A stretch of 64,000 nt of DNA from Dermatophagoides farinae (taxonomy: Eukaryota > Arthropoda > Arachnida > Sarcoptiformes > Pyroglyphidae), in assembly GCF_024713945.1 (NCBI RefSeq), contig NW_027461524.1, forward strand, positions 185,899 to 249,898, given 5' to 3'. The notes under the pieces were generated by a model. It had not been told where the DNA came from. It saw only the letters and a list, made by a program, of their open reading frames with translations, and did no database searches. A program made the translations under genes and the position numbers. Below are positions 9,801-17,869 of this stretch, in pieces (the stretch's first letter is position 1; each line of letters begins with the position of its first letter).

Positions 9801-9984
9801 TTTTTTGGAAAAATAAGATATCAGTAGGCGACTTGAATTTTTTTTTTGTGCACGGAGGGTTTAATAGCTGCTCGATTTTGGACCCAAGTAAACGGTCTGC
9901 TAAAGCTAAGCTTGCATAGTCGTTTTTCGAATTTTGGTTTTCTTTGTTTGCTTTCACATTTTTATTTAGTGAGTTTGTAGACAT
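6853..9984 (-). CDS. Large repeat-containing protein, 1043 aa
   Basis: I do not recognise this protein. The N-terminal 300 residues are charged and disordered. They contain basic patches, for example a run of Arg at 143-147, and an RVSI tetrapeptide near residues 257-260 that would fit a PP1-docking RVxF site. Residues 311-408 form a degenerate heptapeptide repeat (see the repeat entry). The rest, about 430-1043, is folded and helical, ending in a coiled-coil-like stretch near 965-1000 and a compact Phe/Ile-rich C-terminus. Disordered PP1-site N-terminus, short repeats, then coiled coil and compact end is the layout of KNL1/Spc105 kinetochore proteins. I saw no diagnostic MELT-like motif, so this is only a speculation to test. 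Confidence 0.7.
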   Translation of the reverse strand: MSTNSLNKNVKANKENQNSKNDYASLALADRLLGSKIEQLLNPPCTKKKFKSPTDILFFQKKNSQSALESYANSQLTYIDIVSLDDTYEKTPILVKKNKPADEIFCTTKSPKQQDNKSPQGGFDDVLVSSDKKGIRDSLVENRRRRNRSSLLAQTYPEPVDNPTKQYTDNEVNNNEANMKKQRLTFQKEKSDNDNVHIPKKLSIHQTISTPILTRKSNADSMYKSQLMTNYSEIKDFKIIRKTSLSPPNAPKRLPSRVSINKKVEKCISKKPADTSVKTFIESSPTKTTISTEISKDFSVSSSFSSLSENVSKTIQDVSQITENNPEIFEYAPEIQENILKETEHVLEADEDVPKTPVDDLKAVGNGSVTRENVPTTTKNIPSTIENASETPGNIPETTDNVSEIVSAKKNIRANNTYSHLNQDYLTVRQLLRQSIDKKIFSMPEEYRDITRKILWFQLEQFYKKQNYIRDFSLITANSFFHSGLAFKLFEIDKKLALKFDNKKYELSNRAKEIVFYYNLYFANNKEEYIFQNFLKSLLSCLKIDHVLTIAVLNKCKIKNLDFDVIVKHINAEMFDFSNYAKFIETYKQNKIMQKDESILETLRDKIFYQFGVYSNFLTLQSEIYAPSSQICHDSNKDKFIGCYIPRTLPDEVVISISRDAPIPRLPKWLSGHSWANVIVDFKKPCPTYYNEVITKKITQNSLIDKEKPLIEHIFFDCEEIEKLKPLSNMLQIKFECLLNSKTELDKEVGVVLVLLNVYLLSADRAFSSSSTRNELSILELNLQNVRIKNEANKSVLLKLNQTASLYAETEVDSMTQFYELVTSSNEDSLKQPIFNHVNLKGIKAFYKSYHPFLCSKALLFLNVNKNLNTNLGQIDDILLDFDIESSDKDITPAYKIEAALVKTLDSANFYKTVLISANAEKKYHIYMCLQYLERRLLSLISNKTVDKISSASIEAYIDDLELKLTRCQEKTEQFKLLSSEIYKYRLEIFTKQSTHSIGSTYFILSIIDHRILYKFIVNNNFAFDCYFPTKIINRLPLFHNLI
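8761..9054 (-). repeat. 21-bp tandem repeat coding 14 degenerate heptapeptides
   Basis: Within the 1043-residue protein, residues 311-408 divide without gaps into fourteen 7-residue units. Examples are VSKTIQD, VSQITEN, APEIQEN, VPKTPVD, VPTTTKN, IPSTIEN, IPETTDN and VSEIVSA. A rough consensus is V/I-P-x-T-x-E-N. The units have diverged at most positions but keep length and register, so the array is old. The coding is acidic and Thr/Pro-rich, suggesting a spacer or a phosphorylatable multivalent docking region. Confidence 0.8.
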
Positions 9985-10203
9985 TTAGTTGTGAAAACAA
10001 ATAAAATGAAAATTTCATTTTGAAGACAAAAATTGAAAACTACAAGTTCAAAGAAAGAAAATGAAAAACGACAGAATTCGATAAACTTTTAACGAATTAT
10101 TTCTAAATAATAATAAATTAAAATTTTGTATTTAATCGTTATTTATTTTTCGATCAATTTTGATTGCGCTCCATTTGTTTTTTTAATAATTGTATAAATT
10201 AAT

Positions 10204-10941
10204 ATGCCTAAGATCGTATTTGTTCGTCACGGTGAAAGCACATCCAACGCAGATAAAATATTCACTGGATGGTTAGATCCGGAATTGACCGCTAAGGGTG
10301 TTCAGGAGGCACACAGTGGGGCTGAATATTTGAAAGAAGCTAAGATAGAATTTAATGTGGCGTACACCTCAGTTTTAAAAAGAGCTATTCACACATTAGA
10401 CATTATATTAGATGACTTGGATTGTGTATTCCTTCCAGTGTACAAATGTTGGAGGCTGAATGAAAGACATTATGGCGCGCTTCAGGGAAAAAACAAGGTT
10501 GAGACTGTCAAGAAATTCGGTGAAAATCAAGTATCTATTTGGAGGAGATCTTATAACATTCCACCTCCAATGCTGGAAGAATCTGACTTGTACTCAAACG
10601 ACAAAAGATACTCAAATTTTGCCAAAGATTTACTTCCACGCGGAGAAAGCTTGAAAATGTGTTTGGATCGTGTGCTGCCCTGCTGGTGTGACGAATTGTT
10701 ACCGGCAATGAAACGATATGAAAATGTTTTAGTTGTTGCTCACGCCAATTCAATAAGAGCCATACTGAAGCATATTTTAAATTTACAAGAAAAAGAAATA
10801 GTTGAATTGGAAATTGCTACCTGCGTTCCTATTCTTTTTGAATTCGATGAAAAACTCAACTTAAAATCTCATAAATACTTAGTAAGCGAAGAAGAAATAA
10901 AAAGAAAAATCGAAGAATACAAAAAACAAACTAAAGAGTAG
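10204..10941 (+). CDS. PGAM: 2,3-BPG-dependent phosphoglycerate mutase
   Basis: A 245-residue cofactor-dependent phosphoglycerate mutase, which interconverts 3- and 2-phosphoglycerate in glycolysis. The phosphohistidine is His9 in VRHGES. The RLNERHYGALQG block (residues 84-95) supplies the catalytic Glu87, and RGESL follows near 146-150. The second His is His180 in VVAHANS, where most members have AHGNS, so a Gly is Ala here; this need not abolish activity. Length and order of motifs match the GpmA family throughout. Start ATG is at 10204; the gene is divergent from the 1043-residue protein. Confidence 0.95.
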   Translation: MPKIVFVRHGESTSNADKIFTGWLDPELTAKGVQEAHSGAEYLKEAKIEFNVAYTSVLKRAIHTLDIILDDLDCVFLPVYKCWRLNERHYGALQGKNKVETVKKFGENQVSIWRRSYNIPPPMLEESDLYSNDKRYSNFAKDLLPRGESLKMCLDRVLPCWCDELLPAMKRYENVLVVAHANSIRAILKHILNLQEKEIVELEIATCVPILFEFDEKLNLKSHKYLVSEEEIKRKIEEYKKQTKE

Positions 10942-11028
10942 ATATTTATATATAAAAAAAACTATAAAAAATAAAAAAAAAATAAATAAATGAGATTTTC
11001 TTAAATTTTTTCTTATTTTCATCATAAA

Positions 11029-12699
11029 ATGTCTTCAGATTTTACTCCTCGCGGACGTAATAACAACTATTCAAACTATTCGAACTATTCGAATAATTAT
11101 AGGCAACAAAACGGAGGTCATGGGTATAGAGGCTCGTCTAGATATCAAACACCTTTAGACCACACTCCTTCTACGGAGCCGTTTAGAAAAAATTTTTACA
11201 CACCTTCCGAAGGGACATTAAACTTATCTGAAGAAGAAGTAGAGAAATGGAGAAAAGAAAATAACATTATGATCCTAACGAAAAACCTTGACATTAGACC
11301 CGTCTTTACTTTCGAAGACGCAGGTTTTCCAAGCCAGGTTAATCAGTGCATTAAAAAAGCTGGTTTCGAAAAGCCATTTCCTATTCAGTCTCAGTCATGG
11401 CCTATCATTATGAGTGGACATGATTACATTGGAATTGCTGAAACAGGTTCAGGTAAAACCCTGAGTTTTTTGCTCCCTGCTGTAATTCATGTTCTCGACC
11501 AGCCGCCTATCCGTAAATTTGAAGGACCTGTAGCTTTAGTCTTAGCCCCTACTAGAGAACTCGTAGAACAAATTCGAGAATGTGCAGTAGAATTTTGTCC
11601 AAGAATGCGCTGTGTTGCTTGTTATGGTGGCGCTTCTCGAATGACACAATCTGATGCTTTGAAAAGAGGTGTAGAAATAGTTATTGCGTGCCCAGGAAGA
11701 CTTAATGACTTTATCTCTGCTTCAAAGGTCTCAATGCGTAGAGTAACTTATTTAGTTTTGGATGAAGCTGATCGCATGCTTGATATGGGATTTGAAATGC
11801 AAATCAGAACTATTATAGACGGAATACGTAAAGATCGTCAAATGTTATTTTTCAGCGCAACATGGCCTAAAGAAGTTAGATCTCTGGCTTTGGACTTATG
11901 TACCAATGATCCTGTTCATGTCCAAATTGGATCTTGCGTTTTAAAAACTTCTGACAACGTTGTTCAGCATACTTTATTACTGAATGAATCAGAAAAACTG
12001 AATAAACTCTTTGAATTGTTGCAAAAACTCCACGAAGAAGATAGCAAACAATTAATTATTATTTTTACCGAGACCAAAAAATCGTGTGACTTTATTACTA
12101 GCGAGCTTCGAGGCTCTGGTTATTCAGCTTTATCAATTCACGGAGATAAAAGCCAAAGCGAAAGAAAGTACGTTCTAGACGAATTCAAAAGCGGCAGAAC
12201 AAACATATTATGTGCAACAGATGTCGCTTCTAGGGGTCTTGACGTTAAAAATGTAAAAGTTGTAATCAATTACGACATGCCTTTACAAGTAGAAGACTAT
12301 GTACATCGTGTAGGTAGAACTGGAAGAGCTGGCGCTACTGGTGTCGCATATTCTTTCTTTTCAGATAAGAACCGAGGAATTGCTAAAGATTTAGTTAATA
12401 TCTTAAATGAAACTAAACAAGATGTACCTCAAGCATTACTTGAAATGGCCAAGAAACCATTCGATAACAGATTTTCTCGTTTTGGTTCTTCTAGGTCTTA
12501 CTCTAACAACCGAAATGGTTACAGTCGCCCTTACGACAATAATAGAAACTATCAAAGCTCTTACAATTCAGAGCGCGGCGGTTTTAATAAAAAGTTTAAT
12601 AACTTCTCAGGAAACAACAGACAAGGTGGTAGTCAATACAATGAGCAATCAATGTTTAAAAACAAGTTTAACAAAGAACCAACGCACATTAAATTTTAA
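11029..12699 (+). CDS. DBP2: DEAD-box RNA helicase, Dbp2/DDX5 type
   Basis: A 556-residue DEAD-box ATPase. All core motifs are present: Q motif (GFEKPFPIQSQSWP, about 112-125), Walker A AETGSGKT (137-144), PTRELVEQI, DEAD (245-248), SAT (276-278), IIIFTETKK, the ATDVASRGLDV block and HRVGRTGR. The sequence before the Q motif (RPVFTFEDAGFP) and the motif set match Dbp2/DDX5, which act in transcription-coupled RNP remodelling and RNA decay. The ends are disordered. The N-terminus has a short Tyr-Ser-Asn repeat (residues 14-24) and the C-terminus is rich in Asn, Arg, Gly, Tyr and Ser, typical of RNA-binding tails in this subfamily. Confidence 0.95.
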   Translation: MSSDFTPRGRNNNYSNYSNYSNNYRQQNGGHGYRGSSRYQTPLDHTPSTEPFRKNFYTPSEGTLNLSEEEVEKWRKENNIMILTKNLDIRPVFTFEDAGFPSQVNQCIKKAGFEKPFPIQSQSWPIIMSGHDYIGIAETGSGKTLSFLLPAVIHVLDQPPIRKFEGPVALVLAPTRELVEQIRECAVEFCPRMRCVACYGGASRMTQSDALKRGVEIVIACPGRLNDFISASKVSMRRVTYLVLDEADRMLDMGFEMQIRTIIDGIRKDRQMLFFSATWPKEVRSLALDLCTNDPVHVQIGSCVLKTSDNVVQHTLLLNESEKLNKLFELLQKLHEEDSKQLIIIFTETKKSCDFITSELRGSGYSALSIHGDKSQSERKYVLDEFKSGRTNILCATDVASRGLDVKNVKVVINYDMPLQVEDYVHRVGRTGRAGATGVAYSFFSDKNRGIAKDLVNILNETKQDVPQALLEMAKKPFDNRFSRFGSSRSYSNNRNGYSRPYDNNRNYQSSYNSERGGFNKKFNNFSGNNRQGGSQYNEQSMFKNKFNKEPTHIKF

Positions 12700-12893
12700 A
12701 AAATTGATCGCTTTTCTTTTTAAATAGATAGTAGTGTATAGTAAATTAATTTCAAAATACTTCTTTTGATGTACTTTAGCGCTTTTATTACATCAAGTTT
12801 ATTTCTTTAAAAATTTTAAACTGTATATAGTTAAGTAGAATGTATCTTAGTATATTGTATAACTCTTGTATAAATAGATCAAAATATTATGGT

Positions 12894-15335
12894 TCAAATA
12901 TTCATGAGTTCTTCTTCCAATTTTTGGTAAATATTGTTTTCCTGCATTATTATTGCTTCATGAATAATGAAAAATCTCATTGCTATCTGGTCTGTTTTTG
13001 ACAGATTTTTATTGTACTGCGTACTAATTTTCAGTATGATTGTGCAAAGTTCAATAAATTTGTCCGGCTCAATGTTGTTATTGTCACTTAAAACTTCAAT
13101 TGCGGCGTTTATTAATCCTGAAAACGTTGTAAAAAGCTTTTCACATCGCAACTGTGTTTTCGCTACTTCACTAGATAGTTTTTTTAATGCGTCTTTTTTT
13201 TCTGTTATTTCGTCACAAATTAAAAGATATACTTCTTTTATCAAGCTTTTTAGTTCGAAGTTAGACCATTTTAACATTGAATGCATTAACAAACATATTA
13301 TATACCTTATTTCGTAAAGTTTGTCAATTTTGTCAAGCAAATTTATATTTGTCGAGTTTGAATTATAAACGTTTACTGGGTCGTTCAAACACCGCTCAAT
13401 TATTTCACTGTAGTTTTCTAAGTATTTTTCCAAACTCAAATACAGCTGTCGTAATTTTTTATACCAGCTTTCGAATTTCAATTTAGTAATTTTATCTACT
13501 AGTTTCTTGTTTTGAATTTCATTAATAAAAAGTTCAGCTGAACCATCTGCTATGTAAGCGTAGCAGTTTATCGATTTCGAATTACTAAAGTTTGTTGTGT
13601 GAAACTGAGAATCAGAAAAGTTCTTCTCACAATCGGTAGCTTGCACGGAATTTTGAGGGTTTTTACTGTTTTTCGTATGGCCTGCTGTGTAACAATATAA
13701 GTTTGGCGAAATGCGCGCTTTTATCAATTTAAATATTTTTGAAATGTTGTGCTTCGTTTCATGAATTTCTGTTTGAATTGAAGCGGAGGTAGATTTTTCG
13801 TTTGCACTATAGTCGAAATTTATGCTTAGCTGTTTCCTGCTAATCATTGTTAAATGTACAAAAAATACTTCTAACGCCCAAGCCTTGTAGTAAAAATTTG
13901 CATTAATCGTTATTTGATCTAACTCTAACTCAAGTACATTGTACAACAACATAATGTTGTCAAAGTCAAAAAAATTGAACATGACTTGCAAAAATGTTGT
14001 TGGGAACAAACTCTTTAAAGTTCCTGGCAAATTTTGATTTTCAAAAAATAACTCTTCGTCGTTGAAATTCAAGAAATTTAGACCTAGGTTTGTATGTTTG
14101 TTTTCCAAGTGGGAACTTTTTGTCGAAAGCTCTTCAACACTCAACAAACTGTTTTCATTATTTTTGTCTTCTCTGTACATCTTGTTCTGGAACGTCATTT
14201 CTTTATATTTTTCAGGGCATAATTCTAGTTCGTCCAGCTCTATGTACTGACTATTACTATTTCGACAAAATATAAGCGAAATCACTTCTCTTATAAATAA
14301 ATCATCGACATCGTAATTGTTTTTATTTATTTTATTTATCAATTCTTGGTAAACAAGTAGTGTAATGTTGTTTTTGATCTTGATCTCCTGATTGAACTCA
14401 AGTATTTGTTTCAACTGTGCTATTTCAGCAATATTTGATAAATAATTAACATTGTTTTCGTCAACTTGATACAATAGCATTACAAACTGCTTAGCGAATT
14501 CTGAAATTACAAAAACCTTCGTTTTTTCATATTGTGTTAATGCTTGATTGGTAAGTAATAATTCATTTTTACTCATAGTAGTGTCATTTTGCAGCGTTAA
14601 TAAATAACTTTTCAGGTTACTCAGTTCGTGCAGTTCAGTCGAACTAATATACCAAGACGAAATTTGCACGGGATCGTTTTTGTTTCGACACGATGTTTTT
14701 TCATGAATATTTGGCTCATTTATGCTTTTTTTTTTATTTTGTTGGAGGAGACTTTTATTCGACCTTAATGTTTTAATGATTCTATCAAAATTCACTTGTG
14801 GGCTGTGTTTTAATTTAGATAACCAGAACAAGATTTTTTCCGCCCATACGCAGTTAGAAGTGTCGTAAATCAAAACGTTGTAAATTTTTCTCTTCAGTTC
14901 AAAGGGGTCGATCAATTCTTTTTGCAATTCATTAATTGTTTTTTTAATTTTTTTTCGTTTTTTTTTAACACTTTTATCTGACAAATAGTTGTTCAAATCG
15001 TACAATAATTTAATGTAAGCTGGCAAAGTGGATACTTCTGAGATTTGACGAATTGAACACCAGCAAGGCACACTCTGCAACTGAAAAGTGATCGTGCTCC
15101 GCGAATCACCTAGCTTTTGCAAACCTTTTTCTAAGTGAGCTTCCAGGCTCACCACGTGCTGGATAATTTCATTTTCTATTGCTTCAATTCTGGTATTATT
15201 TGGATATGCACATAAAACAATTGGCAGCTTTTTTTCAAAATGCTCACGACCATTTTCACTCGTGTCTATCTCGTTTGATCTAGCTAATTCGTTGTTTATA
15301 TCATAACCTATTTTAATAAACTGCCGAAATGCCAT
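12894..15335 (-). CDS. Hypothetical protein, 813 aa
   Basis: I do not recognise this protein. It is an intact 813-residue frame with ATG at 15335, predicted soluble and strongly helical. Near residues 130-150 there is a very basic stretch (KKKRKKIKK), which could be a nuclear signal. Around 500-560 lies a stretch of hydrophobic helices without true membrane character. The last 150 residues look like a coiled coil (EKKDALKKLSSEVAKTQLR). It sits convergent with the DEAD helicase. Confidence 0.7.
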   Translation of the reverse strand: MAFRQFIKIGYDINNELARSNEIDTSENGREHFEKKLPIVLCAYPNNTRIEAIENEIIQHVVSLEAHLEKGLQKLGDSRSTITFQLQSVPCWCSIRQISEVSTLPAYIKLLYDLNNYLSDKSVKKKRKKIKKTINELQKELIDPFELKRKIYNVLIYDTSNCVWAEKILFWLSKLKHSPQVNFDRIIKTLRSNKSLLQQNKKKSINEPNIHEKTSCRNKNDPVQISSWYISSTELHELSNLKSYLLTLQNDTTMSKNELLLTNQALTQYEKTKVFVISEFAKQFVMLLYQVDENNVNYLSNIAEIAQLKQILEFNQEIKIKNNITLLVYQELINKINKNNYDVDDLFIREVISLIFCRNSNSQYIELDELELCPEKYKEMTFQNKMYREDKNNENSLLSVEELSTKSSHLENKHTNLGLNFLNFNDEELFFENQNLPGTLKSLFPTTFLQVMFNFFDFDNIMLLYNVLELELDQITINANFYYKAWALEVFFVHLTMISRKQLSINFDYSANEKSTSASIQTEIHETKHNISKIFKLIKARISPNLYCYTAGHTKNSKNPQNSVQATDCEKNFSDSQFHTTNFSNSKSINCYAYIADGSAELFINEIQNKKLVDKITKLKFESWYKKLRQLYLSLEKYLENYSEIIERCLNDPVNVYNSNSTNINLLDKIDKLYEIRYIICLLMHSMLKWSNFELKSLIKEVYLLICDEITEKKDALKKLSSEVAKTQLRCEKLFTTFSGLINAAIEVLSDNNNIEPDKFIELCTIILKISTQYNKNLSKTDQIAMRFFIIHEAIIMQENNIYQKLEEELMNI

Positions 15336-15541
15336 TTATTCGTGCTTAGTTCGCAGCTACTACTGTATAATAAGCAATTTCTTTCAAGACTATAAATTAG
15401 TCTTAGACATATGATAATTAATTAAGAATAAAATTTACGTACATAATCATTTGAATATAGAAATTGAAATTATGCTCGGTTTTATTTTGAGAGAGAATAT
15501 TTATCAACGGAAAAATGTTTAATTATTAAGATTATTTAATT

Positions 15542-16666
15542 TTAATGATGATACCCGTGGCGATGGCCTGAGTCAAAAATAGCAGTGTTGCAATTTGCTC
15601 CTTGACATTGGATCTGTGCTTGGTAGGTGATCGTGGGTTCCATGTACTGAGTCATTACACATTGATCGAGCAGAAAGTCTCGTGCAAATCCGGGTTCTGC
15701 ACAAGTAAACTCAGCGTCGTGTCTTGCTCGGCATTCGTTTCCTACTAATTCAAAACCTGCCGAACAAGTTAATACTGGCCGCACTTCACTCGTAGAACAA
15801 CAGTCAGTAGATGGGTGTTTTCGATTTTGCGTACCGCAAGGAGCGAAATTGGGAGGACAGGTGGCTATTGCTGCTCGCGACTCGACTGTGAGTATTGGTC
15901 TGATTTCTTTTTTTGGATAGCGTTCAAAAGAAACACACTGTCTGCCCATCAATTCTCCTTTGTCGCAGTATGCAAGTGCTGGAACTAAAACATTTCTTTG
16001 ACAGGTGTGGACAACTTGGCTTTGTGGAATAGCAATGACGTCAGTGATAATGTTTTCGTGATGAGACTTTACTCTTTTGTTTAGCTCACGAGACACTTCT
16101 TCCATGTGTCTCTTGTTTCCGGAAGTGTTGACATATTGTGGATTGCAATTATATGACTCCGTTGTCATGCAAGCCATTCCTTGTGGCTGGCTGTTTTCTG
16201 GGCATTCTAATAGCGCTGGGAATACTTTTTCAGCAATACAATAATCAGCTTCAGGGTACGTACCGTCTGGACATCCAAATTGACGTGTTTGCAGGGTTCT
16301 GACGCAAATTCCCCCTTGAGAGTGTCCCTGTCTAGTTCCTTCAAAGTTGAAACCTTCTTCACAAGAAAGTGTAGCCCTAGTGGATAAAGTCCTGCGACAG
16401 ACATTTCCGTCTAGTACATGATCGTATGGACATTCTTTTTCCGCTGGACGAATTACTAAGCAGGTATTGTCTGCTTGAAGAATTCCTTCGTAACATGTGG
16501 GGCTTAAAGGTTTTCTGACAATTTGCTGACATTTGTCATCTTTGAGCTCAAATGAATCTATACAGGAGAAAATAGGCTCAGCTGTCGACACCTGGTACAT
16601 TTTTTGATGATCTACTCGAACATTTGCTAAACATGTTGCCAATAATAATGATAAAGAATTTCTCAT
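15542..16666 (-). CDS. Oocyst-wall-protein-like cysteine-rich secreted protein
   Basis: A 374-residue secreted protein. The N-terminus (MRNSLSLLLATCLANV) is a signal peptide. I count 27 Cys, 26 after the likely cleavage site. They recur in modules of Cys, about 8-10 residues, Cys, then about 10-12 residues, often as 'L-x-C-x2-G/N...C', with Arg/Lys-Thr-Leu or Pro-x-L before each pair. This is the architecture of oocyst wall proteins (COWP/OWP) in Cryptosporidium and coccidia, which crosslink through disulfides in the wall. The C-terminus is His-rich (DSGHRHGYHH), as in some COWPs. A Cys-poor insert of about 50 residues lies near 180-230. A second protein of this kind is at 50693-51499. Confidence 0.85.
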   Translation of the reverse strand: MRNSLSLLLATCLANVRVDHQKMYQVSTAEPIFSCIDSFELKDDKCQQIVRKPLSPTCYEGILQADNTCLVIRPAEKECPYDHVLDGNVCRRTLSTRATLSCEEGFNFEGTRQGHSQGGICVRTLQTRQFGCPDGTYPEADYCIAEKVFPALLECPENSQPQGMACMTTESYNCNPQYVNTSGNKRHMEEVSRELNKRVKSHHENIITDVIAIPQSQVVHTCQRNVLVPALAYCDKGELMGRQCVSFERYPKKEIRPILTVESRAAIATCPPNFAPCGTQNRKHPSTDCCSTSEVRPVLTCSAGFELVGNECRARHDAEFTCAEPGFARDFLLDQCVMTQYMEPTITYQAQIQCQGANCNTAIFDSGHRHGYHH

Positions 16667-16747
16667 AATACTTTAGATTTTATTTGTATATATCAAAGAA
16701 TTTTTAAAAAGAAACTTGTTTGCAAACATCAAACAAATTCATCGTGT

Positions 16748-17417
16748 ATGTCATTTATTGAGGATGAATTTGCGCAAAACGATTCGCAAACAAATACAAC
16801 GCAGAAACAAATTGTAGGTTTATGTGCTCCGACATTTCATTAGCATGGCTTCAAATCTCAACTTCAGAACAAAGCTGCTGAATCCATAACAGACTCGTCT
16901 TTGACTTTGGCTGAGTCGTTAACTCAAAAATCGAAACAATGTTTGGCAGAACTTCAAGTACAAGGTGAGCAAATAAAAAACTCGGTCTATACGTACGAGA
17001 AGATCGAGTCGACTTTGGCAAAAACGGAAAAAATGACCAAATCGTTGAAATCTTGGAAATCAAGTCTCTATAATATGCTTTTTAACAAAAATCTAGCAAA
17101 AAAAAATTCAGGTTCAGCCGGAGAAGCTGAATCAGATGGGGTAATAGGCAGTAAATCATATTCTGTCCAGCTGAACAGCGTAGATTGCGCTGAAATAAAG
17201 GAAACGATACATGAAGTGGAAAAAAAAAATTCAGTTGACAAATTATATAACATTGTAAGTTGCAAATATAGATGATATGTTCTAGGTATCCGATTTGAAA
17301 GAGCTTTCGAAGTCAATTAAAGACGAAACAAAAAGCCACAAAACGTCGGTGAATAAACTTAATACCATCACGGACAAAGTTGGTCGTTCCATCAATCGCC
17401 AAAGCGATTATTTGTGA
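16748..17417 (+). CDS. SNAP-25/SNAP-29-like Qbc-SNARE, three exons
   Basis: A 202-residue protein built from three exons: 16748-16813, 16844-17254 and 17286-17417. The introns are 30 and 31 nt (GTAGGT...TTAG and GTAAGT...CTAG) and both are phase 0. Two SNARE helices are visible. The first (LAESLTQKSK... QGEQIKNSVYTYEKIESTL) matches the Qb helix of SNAP-25 including the 'DEQGEQL' centre. The second lies near the C-terminus (about 145-200) and crosses the second intron. It has no membrane segment, and the linker between the helices has a single Cys, so it is closer to SNAP-29 than to palmitoylated SNAP-25. Its role would be membrane fusion. Without the introns the reading frame would begin at a TTG. 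Confidence 0.8.
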
Positions 17418-17531
17418 TTTACTGAGATTAATAATATTTTGTATTTAACAAAAATTTTTTATTATATTCATTCTCTAAACTTAATTCATCTAATTTATAG
17501 ACAGGCTAATTATTAGGTTGCATACTGAACC

Positions 17532-17804
17532 ATGAGTACTTATGATAAACAAGTGTTTCCTAAATCAGGACCTGGAGCGGATTTGAGATCATTTATGCAC
17601 AACAAGCTGTTGCTGACTCTGGACAAAAACAAGAAAGTTTTGGGGATCTTACGAGGGTACGACTTGTTTATGAATTTAGTATTGGACGATTGCATTGAGA
17701 TATTGCCTAACGACTACGTAAGAGATTTGGGTAGATGTTTCGTCCGCGGAAGCAGTGTATCTTTCTGGGAGTGTTTGAGCAGTGAAGATACTGGAATGGC
17801 TTAG
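17532..17804 (+). CDS. SNRPG: Small nuclear ribonucleoprotein SmG
   Basis: A 90-residue Sm protein. The Sm1 motif is visible around LRSFMHNKLLLTLDKNKKVLG, the conserved GILRGYDLFMNLVLDDC block is diagnostic for SmG, and Sm2 is GRCFVRGSSVSF. SmG is part of the heptameric ring on U1, U2, U4 and U5 snRNAs. It is slightly longer than the human protein at both ends. Start ATG is at 17532. Its presence fits a genome that keeps splicing, in line with the many tiny introns here. Confidence 0.93.
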   Translation: MSTYDKQVFPKSGPGADLRSFMHNKLLLTLDKNKKVLGILRGYDLFMNLVLDDCIEILPNDYVRDLGRCFVRGSSVSFWECLSSEDTGMA

Positions 17805-17869
17805 CTATAAGCGTTACAGTATCTGAAAAAACGAGTTTTGAATCGAAACTGGAATTGTAACAAAGTTCA

